64,000 bases of DNA from Antedon mediterranea (Eukaryota; Echinodermata; Crinoidea; Comatulida; Antedonidae): contig NC_092671.1 of NCBI RefSeq assembly GCF_964355755.1, positions 33,685,304-33,749,303 of the forward strand, given 5' to 3'. This document shows positions 1-10,890 of this stretch, one piece after another. The first letter of the stretch is position 1. Every line of letters starts with the position of its first letter. The notes below the pieces were generated by a model. That model was not told the origin of the DNA, did not search any database, and was given only the letters and a program-made list of their open reading frames with translations. Position numbers and translations under genes: made by a program.

Positions 1-354
1 CACATAGAACAGTAAAAGTGTCTAAACAAAATTTTAAATAAGTTAATATTGTTTTTTATTTCATAAATCACCATTGTTGTAAGTACTGTAGTTCTCTAGC
101 CCTTTCACTGATCCCACTAATCAACCAACTGATCATCCTAAACTAATAATAAAGCAACCCATCGTTTACGTAGCACTAGTAGCCACTGTGCAGTGCAGCA
201 GTAGTAGTACTACTACTGTACCAAAGTAATTTTAGTAAGTAGTAGAAGACTCGGCATAGCCTAGAAAACATTTTTACAGGCTAGGCCTGCCTAAAAGCTA
301 GTTTATTTATTAATATTTAGTTATGGGGTTAGAGGTTAATCCTCTAGAGCATGA
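1..354. other. AT-rich flank, no gene seen
   Basis: No open frame, splice-site pair or RNA gene is supported here. There is a run of AGT/ACT triplets near 196-220 and several copies of the word AGGCCT. The stretch ends at the terminal inverted repeat of the next element. Confidence 0.5.
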
Positions 355-1285
355 GGCCCGGCCGCGATTTTTTTTTTCGTACATAAGTTGGGGACCCCCT
401 CATGAAACGTCACAAAATAAACATGAATAATTCATAGTTAAATGTTCTTGTTCCGTGTGCACCCAAGCGTATAGCAACAAGAAGTGATTACACAAGTGCG
501 GTACAATTCTAGGCCTATCTCCGCGCTGTTGTTGCGGCGTGCGATTTCATAGAAGAATAGCGGCGTTTTGTGTTGATTGTCGAAATAATCAGCCTTTAGT
601 TTATGATAGTGTTTTTAATATAATTCATTACTAAAGAATTACGTGTTAAAATTATAGTTTCTATTAATACTATTAGGCCTATGCCTAATTATTAGTCTCT
701 AAACATATGTCTATTCTAGTAGAGCTGTGTGTGTGTGTTATAGGTATGACACAATCCGAGTAATAAGTCAGCAAAATTAAACAATAAACATTACACAAAA
801 ATACATTTTTTATTCTCGTGGGTCTAATCTAATCTAAACCCATCTCATGTGTTCATATACGCGCATTTTTAAAGTTCCTTTGAGTAGACCTACATGCATT
901 GTTTGATAATAAAATAGCAGAATTAAAAACAAATACAGTACACAAATTATAAACATTCTTTATTCTTGTGGGTCTAAGCTTTCTTTGGGCTATGTCCAAT
1001 GAATTACTACTTAGTTTAATGTCTTTCCTAGCTGTCGATTAGCCTCGACTCGACACATTTTGTGTGAAGAAGAGTGCGCGAAGGCAATCGCGTAAATTGA
1101 CTTAGAATCCTAGGCCTACTGTAGAAAGTATCGTATCGCAGTTGTGTAATCGCTTCTTGTTGCTATACGCTTGGGTGCACACGGAACAACAAATTTAACT
1201 GATGAATTATTCATGTTTATTTTGTCACGTTTCATGAGGGGGTCCCCAACTTATGTACGAAAAAAAAAATCGCGGCCCGGCCGCC
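355..1285. mobile_element. Non-autonomous DNA transposon (MITE-like) with about 150-bp TIRs
   Basis: The left arm (355 to about 505) and the right arm (about 1135 to 1285) are inverted copies. Both start with GGCC(C/G)GGCCGCGATT, then a T run, CGTACATAAGTTGGGGACC, CATGAATAATTCAT and TGCACCCAAGCGTATAGCAA. The interior (510-1130) has no transposase frame, but it has two copies of TTATTCT(C/T)GTGGGTCTAA near 810 and 959. A clear target duplication is not visible, so the superfamily is open. The GGCC-rich ends and the PIF/Harbinger-like exon next door (1408-1576) hint at Harbinger, which is inference. Confidence 0.75.
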
Positions 1286-1407
1286 TACTATACTAGCTAG
1301 TACTACGAGTACGTACCCTACTTTACTTGACTTTCAGCCAAATTATTTAAGGCCTCTAATTGTTATAATCAACAATAATAATAAATATAAATAATAATAA
1401 TAATTAC

Positions 1408-1576
1408 CTTTTGACATACGGACATTTTCTTTCCACAAATGGGCGGTGTAACGGTTGCAAACTGTTTCGTTCCACCAGTCTAAAGACACAATTGGGTTAC
1501 GAGGTCGCCTAGCCGCAATCAAAACTACGAAGTTTTTTGTTACGTCTACCATGTTTATCGTCGGGACATGTAACAC
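1408..1576 (-). pseudogene. PIF/Harbinger-type transposase exon fragment
   Basis: The minus-strand frame contains VSLDWWNETVCN followed about 8 residues later by WKENVRMSKG. The pair WW...W-EN-RMS matches my memory of the N-terminal part of HARBI1-like and PIF nucleases (WW...V...W.ENFRMS). The frame runs into a plausible donor, AAAAG then gtaatt at 1407-1402. No catalytic D, D or E motif lies in the window, so this is at best one exon or a fossil. It sits beside the TIR element 355-1285. The plus-strand frame over the same bases looks like a shadow. Confidence 0.4.
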
Positions 1577-1740
1577 ATGTGAGACATCGAGAGTGGAAAT
1601 TCCTGAGTTACAGTGCGCACGCTCAGTATACTTAGGTCAAACACAGACTTCCTGTTCAAGAATGGCCGCTTGGGTAATAAAGATGAAATTTAACACGACC
1701 ACCCAAGAAGTATTTTTAGCAGAAACGGGGTACTAAAAAA

Positions 1741-1800
1741 TACGGTATAAAAAATACCGTATTTTATACCGTATTTTTATACCGTATTTTGAGCAGTTGC
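1741..1800. repeat. Short palindromic tandem repeat ATACCGTATTTT
   Basis: Four imperfect copies of a self-complementary word, TATACCGTATTTT / AAAATACGGTATA, lie back to back. It lies next to the left edge of the large duplication at about 1811. Confidence 0.6.
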
Positions 1801-1899
1801 AGCAGAAACAGGCCCTTACACATACAAAATAAAATTAATTCTTACACCACATAAGATATAACAAGATAATAATCATATTTAAAAACAAATCTCTTTCAG

Positions 1900-4800
1900 A
1901 TTATGACAGAATTCGTCGACAAGCACGTAAGTAAACTAAACGTTGATTTAACTGTGATAAAACGGCTTAAATATAAATTCGTGTTCATATTTTGTTATTT
2001 CTTTTGCTTTTTATTTCAGGAACGCCCTCTTGGGATGAAATGATAACTAATAGTAAGTAAAAAAGGTGGATGTCATACAAATATCTATAAAAATTGAAGG
2101 CCTACGGTGATTGTTATTCATATTTTGAAACAACTCTCTTTCAGATTATGACAGAGCTCGTCGATATGCCAGTGAGTAAATTAAAGTTAAGAGCATTATT
2201 TTGATAAAAAAGCATGTAATTAACTATTTGAAACTCTTCATATTTTGCTCTTTGTTTCAGGAACTCGTTATATCTTGAATGAAATCAATCTATAACAGTT
2301 ACTCATATTTTAAAACAAATCTCTTTCAGATTATGACAGATATCGTCGACAAGCACGTAAGTAAACTAAACATTGCTTCAACTGTGATAAAACGGCTTAA
2401 ATATAAATTCATGTTCATATTTTTTATTTATGTATGTATGTGTTTATTTATTTTTTTTATTTATTTTTCTCTTTATTTCAGGAACGCCCTCTTGGGATGA
2501 AATGATAACTAACAGTAAGTAAAAAAGATGGATGTCATACAATTTTCTATAAAAATTGAAAATTAAGTGTGACATAGTTCATATATAATTTTAATGTCAC
2601 CATCAGGATGATCTGGGTATTATGATGACATTTTATTTCTTTCAAAAATACAATCAGCAATAAATCGACATAAATCATGCCTCTTTACCATAAAATACAC
2701 AAACAAGATTAAATAGTTATTAATGCTTGGTTCGACCAAACAACAAGTTCCCAATCAAAACGCAACAGTTTAATTGTCGTTTAATATGTATCGGCTAATT
2801 ATCGATTAATAGTATTATTGGCTGAGGAAACACGGTGTAAACATAAACAGATATATTGATGGAACGTACAGTAAATAATATACAATACACATAATTAAAT
2901 GTAGGCCCGCCGTGATTGTTATTCATATTTTGAAACAACTCTATTTCAGATTATGACAGAGCTCGTCGATATGCACGTGAGTAAATTAAAGTTAAGAGCA
3001 TTATTTTGATAAACAGGCATGTAATTAATTAAACTATTTGAAACTGTTCATATTTTCCGCTTTGTTTCAGGAACTCGTTATATCTGGAATGACATCAATG
3101 ATGACAGTAAGTTACAAAGATGAATGCATTTTGTCAAACTTGATCGTGTTGAATGAATGTATCGATGATTTTACAACCCCAAGCCTTATACATTAATATG
3201 CTACAATCGATTATTTTACAAATACATTTGATTGCATATTGTGTCTTTTTCTTGTCTGCTGGATTTATTGTAGTTGGTAAAATTAACATGAATAAGACAA
3301 GCAACAGAACAAACAACAACGACCCAGAAATAGTTCTATAAAACTGAACAAGTAATGTAGGCCTACTTATAGGTCAAAGAAGTTGAAATTAAAGAAAAGA
3401 TTAAAGCATAATTATAATGATGAATGAAAATATTTATATCCATCTAGTCATTTCAAATTTTACTTGTTTAGTAAATAACGGAGTTTCACGATCATGTTGA
3501 TTAGATATCTTTTTAAAACGTTATACTACCTTGATAAATAAAAATATTCATATTTCTCTAGTAGCTAGATCAACTTTCGTATGCACTTTGAGGTCCAGAG
3601 AATTTGACTTCAGAAATTGGTTTAGGATGGTCAAACAATCATTATAGGCTTGGTTACACATTTTTAAAATGTGGCGAAAGGTCAAAAGGTCAGGGTGAAA
3701 GGTTAACAAACTAAACACCAATAGGTCCTTAAATCTCGACAACCACTGGTCACAGCGAGGTAATTTTGGTCTCAAATTGATCAGAAGGTATACATTTTAG
3801 TCAAAAATTACCGAAAATGCCATTTCTGACCTTTGACCCACAACCCTGGGCATCTATTTATCTCCATAACTACTGGTCGTAGACACTTGAATTTGGTTTT
3901 AAATTGTTCGAAATATATATTTTGTTATTTGTTAAACATTTTTAAAAATGTTACAAAAGGTCAAAGGGTCAGGGTCAAGGGTTATATGAACAAATAAATA
4001 AAGGTATTTGTATCTCGGCAACCACTGGTCGCAGCAAGTCAATTTTGGTTTCAAAATGTTCAGATGGCATACATTTATATTCCGTCTAATGGGGCATTTT
4101 AGTAAAAATGATCAGAAATGCCATTTCTGACCTTTGATCCACAGGGCATCTTCATATCTCTGTAAGTATTGGTCGTAGAAACTTAAATTTGGTATCAAAT
4201 TGTTCGAAATATACATATTTACATTCATTGTAATAGAAAATGTGGTAAAAAGATGAACAAAAAATAATATTACTAATGTTTCAAACAAAAACAAATCTCT
4301 ACTCAACTTATCCTTAAACAGTAATGTTATGCAATAACTGATACTTTAAATTGTTTCAATTTCAAGTACTAGTTATTGCTGTCCACGAGAACATTTTGAT
4401 ATAAACGTCAAGCTCAACAGTTCTTTACAGAATGCTAAAAGTAACTCGCCTTGTGTATCCGATTAAACGCCCCAAGCATTTATTGTTCAAAAGGGTTTTT
4501 AGGGGGAGGGGATGCATATTTATTTGGGGTATAATATTGTAACATGTATAATCAAATAAATACCACCTAGATGTATAAAACTACAGCACAATTAATATCA
4601 AAAAATGATAAAATTATGTCAAAATGCTTGGTAAATTGTAGATTATGGTAGTTAATGTGATACAATTATTTTGTAAATGCATGTGGCTGATCGTTTATCC
4701 CACATGGTGTCCTATTGGAGGAAATGGTGGCGTTTATTTGAGGGAGGCTTTTATCCAAAGCGGGTGTTAATTCGAATAAATACTCGAGCTCAACAGTTAA

Positions 4801-6205
4801 AAATGCTAGAAGTAACTTACCATAGTTAAACGGGCATTTATTTATTCAGGGAAGGCGTTTATTTTGTTTGGGTGTAGTAATGGTAACATGTATAATCAAA
4901 TAAATACACCCAAGATAAAAAAAAATAAATATAATAAGAATAATAACTGGATTAAACCTCATTCTATCCTTGTGCAAGTACAATCATGTAATAAAAGGTA
5001 TCAGAGACAACTATAGACCAATTCATTGTCATTATTCCGTATCCCTGTTACATAATATTTTTGAATGTTACCGACAAAACTTATACATAATATGTATAAG
5101 TTTTGTCGGTGTATATTATACACGTCTGTTCCCAGTGTAGATAATAAAACAATATATGTTTCTGGAGATTTATTATCAATACTATAGGGTAATGCGTTTA
5201 AGAGCTTCGGCTCATTGCATACCCGTTTTGTATCAAATAAGTTTATAGAAATATTCTTGTGAAAGAAATACTGTATTATTTTGTTGTTGATACAAATAAA
5301 TGGTACGTATATAGTACCGCGAATGATACCACTAGAAACTTTGACATGTTTTAGGTACTGAATGCATTGACAATAAAAGCATCAGAAGTTATCATGATAA
5401 ATTCATACTACAACAATGTACTACAGTACACAAGGGTGTTTTCAGGAAAGCTGGACATATTGTACAATAGTAATGAAACTATGTATTGGCATTTAAAAAT
5501 ATGCAAAAATTGTTGTCAAATTGTAGTCACAAACAAACAGATGATAGAATGAAGATCCATTATGAGTGCAATCGTGTCAGGATAATGATATGTCATTGTT
5601 TTATTTCATTATACTGGCACCTGGAGAAGATCCATTTAATGTTATCTATGACACTGTCACTATTCTAAAAGACAGAAACATTTCGTTAAAGAGCATAAAG
5701 AAGAAAACGAATCATGTAAAGTACCTTTTATCAGTTGAGAAACAAATTATAATTATTAAAATTAGAGTATTTATTCGAATTAACACCCGCAAATAACAAA
5801 ATGTTTATTTCAAACAATTTAAGACCAAATTCAATTGGTCAGTAGCATTTCCGGTAATTTTGACTAAAATTTCCCATTAGACTGAATATAAATGTATACC
5901 TTCTGATCAATTTGAAACAAAAATTACCTCACTGTGACCAGTGGTTGTTGAGATTTAAGGACCTATTTGTGTTTAGTTTGATAACCTTTCACCCTGACCT
6001 TTTGACATTTCGCCACATTTTCAAAATGTGTAACCAAGCCAATAATGATTGTTTGATCATCCTAAACCAATTTCTGAAGTCAAATTCTCTGGACCTGAAA
6101 GTGCATATACGAAAGTTAATCTACCTACTAGAGTATATATCCATTGTGTCAATTCAAATGTTTCATGCTTTCTCTATTTTAGGTGGTATCGGAGAAGAAC
6201 CTTAA
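1900..6205 (+). CDS. Micro-exon peptide-precursor gene, locus A (5' end missing)
   Basis: Nine exons with AG acceptors and mostly GTAAGT or GTGAGT donors, each starting with two bases and ending with one base of a split codon (phase 1-1): 1900-1926 YDRIRRQA; 2020-2052 TPSWDEMITN; 2145-2171 YDRARRYA; 2261-2291 TRYILNEINL then stop; 2330-2356 YDRYRRQA; 2482-2514 TPSWDEMITN; 2950-2976 YDRARRYA; 3071-3106 TRYIWNDINDD; terminal 6183-6205 GIGEEP then stop. AATAAA lies at 6419. The R-x-R-R motifs suggest convertase cleavage into short peptides. Locus D (35186-42045) has the same order. No signal exon is seen to the left, and the duplicated block starts at 1811, so locus A may lack its own 5' half (a pseudogene) or extend beyond the window. 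A 2.6-kb transposon sits in the last intron. Function is unknown. Confidence 0.6.
2261..2291 (+). CDS. Stop-bearing micro-exon in the middle of locus A
   Basis: The acceptor tttgtttcag is intact, and the exon reads TRYILNEINL followed by TAA in the family frame. Its usual donor has been replaced by CTATAACAGTTACTC, which runs within 30 bases into the polypyrimidine tract of the next exon. The locus D copy (40667-40701) has the same change, so it predates the duplication. If included, the exon would end translation early; if skipped, the longer frame is kept because neighbours are phase 1-1. Confidence 0.5.
3554..6133. mobile_element. 2.6-kb TIR DNA element inserted in the last intron of locus A
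   Basis: The left end (CTCTAGTAGCTAGATCAAC, then TTTCGTATGCAC and on to about 3800) is the inverted complement of the right end (about 5865-6133, ending CTACTAGAG). The arms are about 250 bp and give mirror-image frames of no biological meaning at 3548-3775 (-) and 5912-6205 (+). The paralogous intron of locus D reads ATTCATAT then CCATTGTG near 41975 with nothing between, so this is a clean filled/empty pair. The arms have internal repeats of about 380 bp (3600-3900 against 3990-4230), each with CCATTTCTGACCTTTGA. No transposase frame was found. Confidence 0.75.
5070..5110. repeat. 41-bp perfect palindrome
   Basis: ACCGACAAAACTTATACATA is followed by one base (A, 5090) and then its exact reverse complement. 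It lies inside the 3554-6133 element. It could be a cruciform or a replication or termination hairpin of that element, or a relic of a nested insertion. Confidence 0.85.
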
Positions 6206-6499
6206 ATTTGCCTTTGAGGAAAACAGTTCGTAAACCAATGTAACGGTTGTTATTTCAGTTCTGTCAATTTTGTGTAATAGTCTAATATTTGACAACCAAT
6301 TAAAAGTTTCTGTTACTGAATGTATCATACCATAGGCCTAGTTGTTTTATATTTGTTGTTGGTGTTGAAAGTCATATCAATTTTATATCTTGCAAAAAAA
6401 GGGACATAATAATTATAATAATAAAGAAGAATATCGGTATGGAAAAAAATGTACTGTATAAAACAGATTAAAACAGAATTCCAAATGAGACCCAGGTGA

Positions 6500-6960
6500 A
6501 AATTCCAGTTGAGACCAGTTGGAAATTCCAATTGGTCCAACTGGTATTCAACTGGTCCAACTGGTTTTCAATTGGTCCAACTGATTTCCAATTGGTTCAA
6601 CTGGTTTTCTGAACTGGTCAGCTATTTTTTCCAACTGGTTTTCAATTGGTCCAACTGGTCGGTTTTTTCAACTGGTTTTCTCAACTGGTCAGCTGTTTTC
6701 CAACTGGTTTTCAATTGGTCCAACTGGTTGATTATTCCAATTGGTTTTCCCAACTGGTTTTTCTAACTGTTTTTTTTCCATAACGTCAACTGGTTTTCCC
6801 AACTGGTCTCCACAACTGGTCTCCAACTGTTTTTCCCCCATCAGGTCAACTGGTTTTTCAAGCACTACTCAGTAGGCCTATAGGCTGGTTGTTTTCTTAA
6901 CTGGTCCAAAACAGATTTTGCAACCAGGTAAATTGGTATTTCCCAACTGGCTTTTATAAC
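6500..6960. repeat. CCAACTGGT-type tandem repeat, left subterminal array
   Basis: Repeated words TTTTCAACTGGT, TTCAATTGGTCCAACTGG and CCAACTGGTT occur dozens of times with variable spacing. The plus-strand frame at 6509-6766 (rich in NW and GF) is a translation of the repeat, not a protein gene. Confidence 0.8.
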
Positions 6961-6984
6961 CAATTGTGTGCAAGGAGAGGGCAG

Positions 6985-7085
6985 GAAGGGTAGAGGGAAG
7001 TGGGGGGGGGGGAAAGGGGGGTGGGGTAGGATGAGAGGGAAAGGAATGGTAGGGAAGAAGGGGATCCTCCTCCGGGAGGAAGGAT
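6985..7085. repeat. Purine-rich G tract
   Basis: A strongly strand-biased G/A run includes a stretch of nine G near 7003-7011 and AGGGGATCCTCCTCCGGG, about 100 bases long in an AT-rich setting. It is part of the 6491-10890 insertion. It could form G-quadruplex structure or simply be low-complexity expansion. Confidence 0.6.
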
Positions 7086-7556
7086 ATGAGCTAGTGCGCG
7101 CATAGTCCCATAATGACTTATGACAAACTGATACAAATATGTCAATTTAATTAATATCATTATTTGTAAAATATTCAATTATTATTGTGTAAAATATTCA
7201 ATTATTGCTACAAACACAAAAAATTAAAACGAAAGTAAAATTTTTTTTTGAAATAATTGACGAGCATGCGCACACCAGTGTAATTCTCGTATCAACCAAT
7301 CAAAACATTGCTCTCTTAACGACCAACTGTCCAAAACGGCTTCCTATTACTGTGCGTCCTGGCAAGAAATCGTTGGATTAAACTGAGGCATGTTCCTGCC
7401 TAGCTGCTCCAGTACATATGACTCTATTTTGCAGTATTTTGATGTTTTTCTATTCCAAAATGGTTGTACAATTTATTTGTCTCAGTGATAATGTCAGGAA
7501 AGTGTTTTTAATCACACATTTGGCTGGACGGCAGTCACACATATCGGCTGCATATC

Positions 7557-7620
7557 ATGGCGACGGTGGCAATCAGGACCGAATGGATACAGAGGAACAA
7601 ATTGCTGTTTTATAAAAAAG
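7557..7620 (+). CDS. Possible first coding exon inside the 4.4-kb element
   Basis: CATCATGGCGACGG is a good start context, and the frame reads MATVAIRTEWIQRNK then LLFYKK before a weak donor (gtggta at 7621 or gtaggc at 7624). It ends in phase 1. Together with the terminal-type exon at 10156-10251 it may belong to a small gene carried or captured by the transposon. No connecting exon in a compatible phase was found and the protein is not recognised. The longer frame beginning at 7418 in another register is less likely. Confidence 0.25.
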
Positions 7621-7783
7621 GTGGTAGGCCTGGCTTGATGTATAATTTCTAAGTATTATCACTCCCGGAGATCGACAAAAAAGCATCCCTAGTAGGCTTA
7701 CAGTAGCTAGCCTATTGCATATAATAGGGGCCTAGACTCTAGGCTTAGGCCTAGGCCTTGTTTTATTTAGGGGGCACTGCAGG

Positions 7784-9593
7784 GTGTCAGATGAAATTGG
7801 TCGCGTCTGAAATCGGTCGCGTTTGAAATCGGTCGCGATAAAATCAACTTCCGGTATTTTGTATGGCGCGCCGCTAGAGCTATACGTTTAATGATATCGG
7901 TCGCGTTTGAAATCGGTCGCGCTATTTTGCATGGGACGCACTACGATACATTTTTAATGAAAACGCTAATTATGTTTTTAGTTAATTTTGAATATAGAAT
8001 TTCTAACTAATACTATTAATATTTTGTTTACCTCGATCGTTATTATTTTTTTAGTACAGTAGGCTTAAATATAAATATTTATCTCATTATTTATAAATAA
8101 TTTGTGTTTTCATTTTATCTTACAGGTGTCAATGAATAATTGTAATGTGTTCGTTTAGAAAATCGGGTTAAAAAGTGTTATTGAATATTGTTTAAGTTTT
8201 TGAAAAGATTAGCATGCCACTGTTTAAAGTTTTAAAAATGTTGAATTAAACAAGTAGACGCGCATATTGCGTATTTTTTTTTATCACAGTTAATTACGAA
8301 ACTAGTTCTATACCTGCAAGTGGATACCAGCTCAATGAGGTTTATGCAATAAAGGAAGATGATGTATGACGATGATTTTTACGTTCGATATCCGCCACTC
8401 TTACGTGAGCATGGTTTTAGGATAATACTAATAAAATAATATGCCGTTATATATCAATCTAAACTGTACAATGATAGGCCTAGTGATTATTATAAATGTA
8501 TAGAAAATATATAGAAATAAAAGATATTCAAAATTAAAAACTATAGTATTGCCGAAGTACGTAAATTATATACTGTACATCATTTCACCATGGAACTAGG
8601 TTTCACAAAACACGTTCAGGCCTATAGATGTTTTAAACGTATGGTTATTAGTAATAGGCCTATTATACGTCATCTTTACATGTCCATGGACAACGATCGC
8701 CGTACGTGTTTTGTCCATGATTTGACACACTAGTGCGTGTTTTTTTTTTAAGGGAATCCCCGTCAGCAAAATAACGTGCAGTTAACGTCTGCATGATCAT
8801 AGAAGGCGCATCCACGATATGATTAATGGCCTATTTCGGGGTTTATTTCAGTAACTCGCCTTTTAACGATCCGCATATAATAATCATTTTTTACTAGAAA
8901 ATATTTTAGGCCTAAACATTAGAAATAAAAATATACACGTGATTTGCCTCAACAATATTCATTATTTTATAGGCCTAAACTTAATATTATCCTACATAAC
9001 GTACGGACATAAATAAAATAGAAATTAAAATACGGTAAGGTAATCCAATAGTAAGTTTTTAACGACATGGATATGATATATCTGCCACAGTATGCATAAG
9101 TATAAAAATGGATACGCTGGCTTTACGGGCTATTATTATATTGTTTGATTAATAAAAGACACAGACGTATATTCTCTATATAATATATTAATTACACAGT
9201 ACATAATAAAATAGAGGTAAATTATTATATGCCTAATAAAATATTTAAACGTGTTTAGAAATGGCCATTTAGAAAAGACACAGTCCTTCTTCTCCGAGAC
9301 ATGTGAAATAAAAAAAAAATGATAATAAATATTTATTAACCAAAATAAAAAATATCCACATAAATAATCTAGTTCCTAAAAAATATCAATTAAATAAACT
9401 ATATAAACGAAGAAAATGTATATCCCGCTAGCATGCATCTCGCTCCATACAAAATAGCGCGACCGATTTCAAACGTGACCAATTTCAAACGTATAGCTCT
9501 AGCGGCGCGCCATACAAAATACCGGAAGTTGATTTTATCGCGACCGATTTCAAACGCGACCGATTTCAGACGCGACCGATTTCATCGTAAACC
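7784..9593. mobile_element. Nested TIR element with 9-bp target duplication (MULE/hAT-like)
   Basis: CACTGCAGG occurs immediately outside both ends (7775-7783 and 9594-9602), fitting a 9-bp target duplication. The arms (7784 to about 7935 and about 9433 to 9593) are inverted copies made of repeated GAAATCGGTCGCG, then AACTTCCGGTATTTTGTATG and GGCGCGCCGCTAGAGCTATA. The interior is AT-rich and has no transposase frame, so the element is non-autonomous. Long TIRs plus 9-bp duplications are typical of Mutator-like elements; 8-bp hAT remains possible. Confidence 0.7.
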
Positions 9594-9599
9594 CACTGC

Positions 9600-9930
9600 A
9601 GGCCTACTGGGTAGAGGCCTGCTAGAGTAGTAGGCCTAGCTAATAAAAGCTAGCTTACAACAGATGGCTAGGCCTCTCACTATGGCTAGCCTAGGCCTAT
9701 GTTAATTTGGTGGTTGCTGAATTACATTTATTTTTACATTCATCATTTACGGCCGCTAAAATGCTAGCTAGGTAGGCCTCCTATCCTAGGCTAGCTAGTA
9801 TTACTCTCTAGCCTAGGCCCTAGTAGTACTAGTAGGCCTGCCTCTCCTCCTACTACTACTGTACTACCCTATCCTATACAAATAAGGCTACAAAAGCAAA
9901 TATATGCCTAGGCATAGCCTGAGGTAATTA
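9600..9930. repeat. TAGGCCTA / CTAGCTAG-rich patch
   Basis: Overlapping copies of AGGCCTA, CTAGGCCT, GCTAGC and CTAGTA fill this stretch, the densest patch of a word found all over the window. The frame at 9433-9630 is a product of the neighbouring TIR repeats. No gene was seen. Confidence 0.5.
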
Positions 9931-10155
9931 TACATTTATGATTTAATAATAATTATTTCATTTAGGGATAGGCCCTCTTTTAATAATACAAATAAATAAT
10001 ATTCATAATGATCCATCTTCTGAAAATTCAAAATTATTGCCAGTTCTGTACTCTTATCTCGGCCTACCAAAAAGTAATCTCGCCTAGGCCTACTGTAATC
10101 CATGCTGTTTTCAGTCATAATTTTTATATTATTATATCTTTCATTCAAATTGCAG

Positions 10156-10251
10156 ATGATTTCTAGCAGATTATTTGAACACAATTACAAGGCTGTGGCG
10201 GCTGTATTAAATACTAACCAAGCCAGTCATAATGCTGCAAAAGCACAGTAA
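10156..10251 (+). CDS. Possible terminal coding exon inside the 4.4-kb element
   Basis: After a good acceptor (tcattcaaattgcag) the frame reads MISSRLFEHNYKAVAAV then LNTNQASHNAAKAQ and a stop. Codon use looks more protein-like than the surroundings. AATAAA motifs follow at 10533 and 10542. A second donor/acceptor pair (GAAGG gtaagt at 10263; cttttcag at about 10358) suggests further splicing or a 3' UTR intron. The product is not recognised. It could be the last exon of a captured host gene or a transposon accessory gene. Confidence 0.3.
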   Translation: MISSRLFEHNYKAVAAVLNTNQASHNAAKAQ

Positions 10252-10890
10252 AAAATTGAAGGGTAAGTTAAAATCATTTTTTTATAGACGACATTGAATA
10301 ATTTTAATTTAATAAATACAATATCTATAATTTTTTTTTCTTTTTGATTACTTTTCAGATCAATTGTTGAGACATGACTAAATATTAAGAAGGCCATAAG
10401 CAAGTCGCTTCATAGTCGCTTCTATATTATTACTAAATAAAATGTACTTGTAAAAAGCAACGGGAATACAGGGTATACTGGTTATTATTTATTAAGATGT
10501 TTGTGTAATGGCTGTGTATGTTAAGGTATAACATTAATAAAGTTAATAAAGTATACAATTAAACAAGTTCTCTTGTTTGTGTATTTGTTTCAGTACTGAA
10601 TTTTGGACCAATTGGAAAATTTCCAACTAGGATTGACCAGACCAGTTGGAAAATTTCCAGCTGGTTTTCAATTAAAAATTATTCCTGTGACCAGTTGGAA
10701 CTGGAACCAGTTGGACCAATTGGAACCAGTTGGAACTGGGACCAGTTGGAACTGGGACCAGTTGGAACTGGGACCAGTTGGAACTGAGACCAGTTGGAAC
10801 TGGAACCAGTTGGACCAGTTGGAAAAAAACGAATTTCCATCATCCAACTGGTTCCAGTTCCAACTGGTCCAACTGGAATTTTTACCTGGG

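Larger units (their letters stand above)
6491..10890. mobile_element. 4.4-kb TIR element with ends built of CCAACTGG repeats
   Basis: The left end CCCAGGTGAAAATTCCAGTT and the right end AACTGGAATTTTTACCTGGG are inverted repeats. Each continues into hundreds of bases of imperfect tandem TTCCAACTGGT / ACCAGTTGGAA units (6500-6960 and 10600-10880). In the paralog the site is only ATGAACCTAAGTAGTCAGG (42354-42372), so the whole 4.4 kb is an insertion or the paralog carries an excision footprint. The interior holds a G-rich tract (6990-7080), a possible first exon (7557-7620), a nested element (7784-9593) and a possible last exon with poly(A) signals (10156-10541). No transposase was seen. The superfamily is unassigned. 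Confidence 0.65.

Noticed and set aside
3548-6205. Mirror-image frames with CDQWL-RFKDL and SLDLKVH
   Set aside because: The two are the inverted terminal repeats of the 3554-6133 element read on opposite strands, with no known domain. One overlaps the true terminal micro-exon by chance.
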